From Thuidium tamariscinum (Eukaryota; Streptophyta; Bryopsida; Hypnales; Thuidiaceae), in NCBI GenBank assembly GCA_947034885.2, contig OX344749.2, positions 23,451,501 through 23,515,500 of the forward strand: a DNA stretch of 64,000 nucleotides, read 5' to 3'. The notes under the pieces were generated by a model. That model ran no database searches, was not told the DNA's origin, and saw only the letters and a program-made list of their open reading frames with translations. The position numbers and the translations under genes were made by a program. This document shows, piece by piece, positions 60,501 to 64,000 of the stretch; position 1 is the first letter of the stretch; the number at the start of each line of letters is the position of its first letter.

Positions 60501-63175
60501 CACAATTTTTTAGGGAGGAGGGTGTTGGACTGCTGGAGGTTAGTATTACACGGTCCGTCTCCCACCAAGGTACTTTCAAATAGGGCGGTCTATTTCTCTC
60601 TACCTCCCTTCTCTTCCAAAAGAGTACGGTACATCACTTAAATTGAAGACTCTTTAATGTATGTGTAGAAGAAATTGTTTTGTTTAGTGCTACTTCTTTG
60701 CTCCTATCCTTATAGTCATGCGTGAAAGTAGCTAGTAATGCATAGCTAATTGGCGATGGTTATAGTTAAGGACCATGAAAATTCTTATTTTAGTAGGAAA
60801 CATAATTTGTTAATGACAGCTACTTTACAATGATACTTAAGTCTTCGCACAGAAGTTAATTTTACAAATGAAGAGAAGGTGAAAAGGTTACGGCAAAGTG
60901 ATGAAGAAGTCGGTGAATCCACCTTAATATAGATTTAAAATGTTGTTGTAGTTTGTTGGGTCATACTCGTCTTGCAAATATAGACACATCTATGGATTTT
61001 TGTGAGCAACATGTGCGCTGTTCCTCACAAGGTAGCAAGCACGTGTAGCTCATAATCGTCGTGACATGATGACCTGCTTTGGCGGCTGTAGGAGTTGGGA
61101 TGGACACTGTTTTGCTTACCAAACGTCGATGGCTAATGAAAACCTGATTGCAGGTGAGCGATCACAGTCATTTCATTTGAATGAAGAACTTTTGGGGGAT
61201 GTAATTGAGTGACTCATTCATTTAACCTTCTGTCTCATTCTTTAAAGACTATGAATGAAAATGTGTTCAGTGTCAAATTGCTAATTCAGTTTCATGTTGA
61301 GTTATTAATAGACATAGAGCTGAAGAGCATATTCCGTAAGAATATTTTTCCCAGTCTTAATTGAATTTTTGCTGTGGGGGGGCTTGAAGGACTTTACAAG
61401 TGCAATTTGATGCTTATTGTGAAATTTTACAGATATTAGACCTCACGTTCTTACATTTTGAATATGCATAGTTGTAGCAATTTTCTAACATTGTCAGTGG
61501 ATGTAACATAATACTAGTCACATCTAGCAGGAGAGAATGGGTCATGATGATGTTATATTTGTGAAACTTCTTTCAAAATATTGTGCATTCGTCTTTCAGA
61601 ATTGATTAGTGTTGTGAAGACATTTGATAGCCAAATTATCATGTTGTTTGTCTTGAGCAGTGGACATTCAAATGACAACGTCCAGAAGCTTCGTATAGGC
61701 CACTTCTTACGGCTTTTGAATTTGCTTGATTAAGATGTTCAACGCGTTGATGGGAGGGAGGTGAACGAGGGTGATGATGTAAGTGGTATCTCAAGCTTGC
61801 ACTGTTCAGTATATGTTTTGTCAATTCTATTTGCAAGATCATGATCCCCCAACTTGTAGTGTTGTTGACTTTGCCATATCCAGGAGGCTCTGTAGGGGTT
61901 GGAAATGAAGGTAACAGGGATTTCATATGTGAGAGAATTTTTCTTTTAATATCTTAGAAAGGGTCCTCAACTTCTTAACGTGCTTGACATTTTTCATCTT
62001 AATCAAACAAAATCAAAAGAAGAACATCAGGTATTCAAAGACACAGGAATGCCAATTTCTTTGAATACCAGATTTGGTGTTGTCATATTGTATGACGTTC
62101 ACATTTGGAGCTGTGTTGTCTTTTAATAGGAGATGATGTTGAATATATTCAGGCCTATGAGAATGGAAGTAGCTTAGCTGGAAGAAGCAGAAAGAAGAGC
62201 GAGGTACTTGCCTGAAATATAAAGATTGCTTGAAGCAAGTATAGGCTGCCTTTATTCTATCTAGGTTTGTTCACCTAAGAACTTCTCAGAAGAGCCTCTT
62301 GAGTTGGTGGACTTTGAAGTTTCCAAGGACTGCAAAATTTATGGAATTTTGCAAAATACAGTACGTATTACGAAACCATGATTGCTTAGTTAGAATTTTT
62401 GGGAAAAACGGTAATTTTTAACATCACATGACTCCATGTGATTGGTGAGCAATACAAATCCAATTGTGGTATTGAAGGAGTAAAATCTATTTTTTTCCTT
62501 CTTAAACACTCTGAAATAATACTTGGGGTCTTTTATATAATTTATGAGAGGATGAGATTATCCATAGTATTCAATTATATTTGGAAAATATAAGCTCATA
62601 TGATTTGCATTCACAAGAACTTTAAATAATATAGGGATGAGGAATGTGTATTTAGAAATATGTCAATTTTCTCATCTGTTGTGAGATAATTTTTTGTATG
62701 TTAGTTCTACATTCTTGTGTTGAACAAAGTTACTGTATATTCTAGTGAAGATAATGTGGCATTTGTATCAAATGCACATGGTTATTTAACATGGAGTCTA
62801 GAAGTTGCGTTGTCTTTGGAATCCTATCTTTGTAATTATGGTTTCTGATCTGTGGAATGTCAAGATTATTATTGTTGCCAAGAGAATGAGATGTTGTTGA
62901 GTTTTTATAATTCGAGTTGTGAAGAGTTTGAAGTATTGTAGTCATTTTCTTGGGTATAATGATGAGTTTCTCCTTTATTGGTGTAAATAGACCTAATTAG
63001 GCTTAAAGCTGAAGGATTTTAGAAATATAGAAATTGATCATTGGAAATTTCCATGTCTGTTCTGAGCAGGCAGTATGGCGTAGTTTCAAGTGTGTTGCAC
63101 AGTTTGAGCAGTTTTGTATCTTTGTTGAAGGAGTTTCAACCTAATTTGAAAATTCTAGGTAGTTGTGCTTTGCAG
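54510..63175 (+). other. Scattered plus-strand exon-like segments of an unidentified, probably decayed gene
   Basis: Short exon-like pieces end at plausible donors: AARMKPQYHGLLQ (about 58350-58393), ASVGISIAASVIQIGQLKIL (about 59080-59140), GLLQELQTSTEGNQPHKNHN (about 60143), NDNVQKLRIGHFLRLLNLLD (about 61672-61731, followed by a stop), and DDVEYIQAYENGSSLAGRSR (about 62135-62200). A leucine-rich-repeat-like NLKHLQIYK occurs near 57160. Stops interrupt several. I cannot show that these belong to one gene. Confidence 0.25.
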
Positions 63176-63256
63176 GTAATGAAAATAGTGCTGCAAACTT
63201 TAGGTGAGGACAATGTTCAGTTGCTGCGGCAAAAGGCTGTCGGTGTCCTTTTTGTG
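63176..63256 (+). pseudogene. HEAT-like exon piece
   Basis: Exactly 27 codons between a TTGCAG acceptor and a GTATGT donor: VMKIVLQTLGEDNVQLLRQK then AVGVLFV, the shape of a HEAT or armadillo helix pair. A further piece near 63800-63905 (KIPGMADVKGIVDNLIVVLL, then an in-frame TAA, then FLVASLQQ before a GT donor) is similar in style but interrupted. Confidence 0.35.
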
Positions 63257-64000
63257 GTATGTATGAACATCTATGTAGCTTTTGACTTGTGTATTCAATT
63301 CTGCTTCTCTAGTGTAGGATCGTACTAACTTCTTTATAATATTTTACATTGTTCAAATGTGTACATGATCTTTTTGTAAATAACGTCATACCTAAGAAGT
63401 GAGTTCTGGCAGAAGGATGTATAAAAGTATCCAATGTCCATTGTCCAAGTAGCAAAATTAAATTTTTTTCTCCAAATTCAATTATGAAAAAGTTTTTCTG
63501 CACTAATATCTGAGATTTATCCACAAGAGCGTGGATTGATTATTGAAAAATTTGTGACTGTACTTGGAAGCTACCTTTGGCAAAACAAAGTTGAAGGCCT
63601 TACCATTTAGTAGATGAGGAGCCAAGGCAGCTACAAATATTCACAGTCCTTATATTGTAGTTGGTGCAATGTAGTGTCACCTTCATTGGGGTTGGGTCCG
63701 TGAATAATTTAGAGATAGAATGCAATGATGAAAGTGGTGATACTACTCTTGAGAAGATTTTTGAGCGTGCTATGGAGGTTTCTAGCGTTGGGCTGCTCCG
63801 AAGATTCCTGGCATGGCAGATGTGAAGGGTATAGTGGATAACTTGATAGTGGTTTTGTTGACAATACTGAATGATCCATAATTTCTTGTGGCTAGCCTTC
63901 AACAGGTATCATATGATCCTATATTTTTCAATTCAATTTGTGTTGGCTACTATATCAAGTCTGAACGAATATGCAAAAATTATTTTCTTGAGCATGGCGG

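Overview
The window looks like nuclear DNA of a land plant. It has GT-AG introns, long AT-rich spacers, a plant-type CACTA transposase with the Transposase_21, DUF4218 and DUF4216 regions, and remnants of plant genes (starch synthase class IV, XBAT34/35-type ankyrin ligase, Mpv17/PMP22, CBS/DUF21 protein, exportin-1). A pogo/Tigger-like transposase and a zinc-finger 2OG-Fe(II) oxygenase are uncommon in flowering plants, so I lean weakly towards a bryophyte or other early-diverging land plant. No bacterial-type operon, CRISPR array, tRNA or rRNA was seen.

Layout. (1) About 1.2-13.5 kb: the coding core of a CACTA (En/Spm) transposon. A four-exon transposase is on the minus strand (6311 to 1395) and a six-exon TnpA-like protein is on the plus strand (10199 to 13309). 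They are divergently arranged and both open throughout. The terminal inverted repeats were not found. (2) 14.5-17 kb: minus-strand exon remnants of PARN (RRM part) and of XPO1 (HEAT part, with two nonsense codons and a frameshift). (3) 18570-19415: a GC-rich non-autonomous hAT-like foldback element with perfect 8-bp target-site duplications, an internal 91-bp-arm palindrome and an expanded tandem array. (4) 21283-22697, minus strand: an apparently intact three-exon gene joining two zinc fingers to a 2OG-Fe(II) dioxygenase domain. (5) 23-26 kb: unrecognised exon-like pieces and three tandem-repeat clusters. (6) 26.8-34.6 kb: a mosaic of truncated, intron-containing fragments of at least four unrelated genes, all minus strand, with the two PMP22 exons lying on either side of the XBAT fragment. 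(7) 35-37.9 kb: a few unrecognised exon-like segments. (8) 37.9-49 kb: strongly AT-rich and gene-empty, with diverged direct repeats and a TA microsatellite. (9) 50339-52702, minus strand: an intronless, open pogo/Tigger-like transposase whose second catalytic Asp is Asn. (10) 54.4-64 kb: scattered plus-strand exon-like segments, some HEAT-like, probably a decayed or highly fragmented gene.

The window is dominated by transposons and by duplicated gene debris. The only apparently intact genes are the two CACTA genes, the pogo-like ORF (catalytically suspect) and the zinc-finger/2OG oxygenase. The most notable items are that oxygenase, the same-strand gene-fragment mosaic (suggesting transposon-mediated capture), the hAT foldback element, and the D-to-N pogo transposase.
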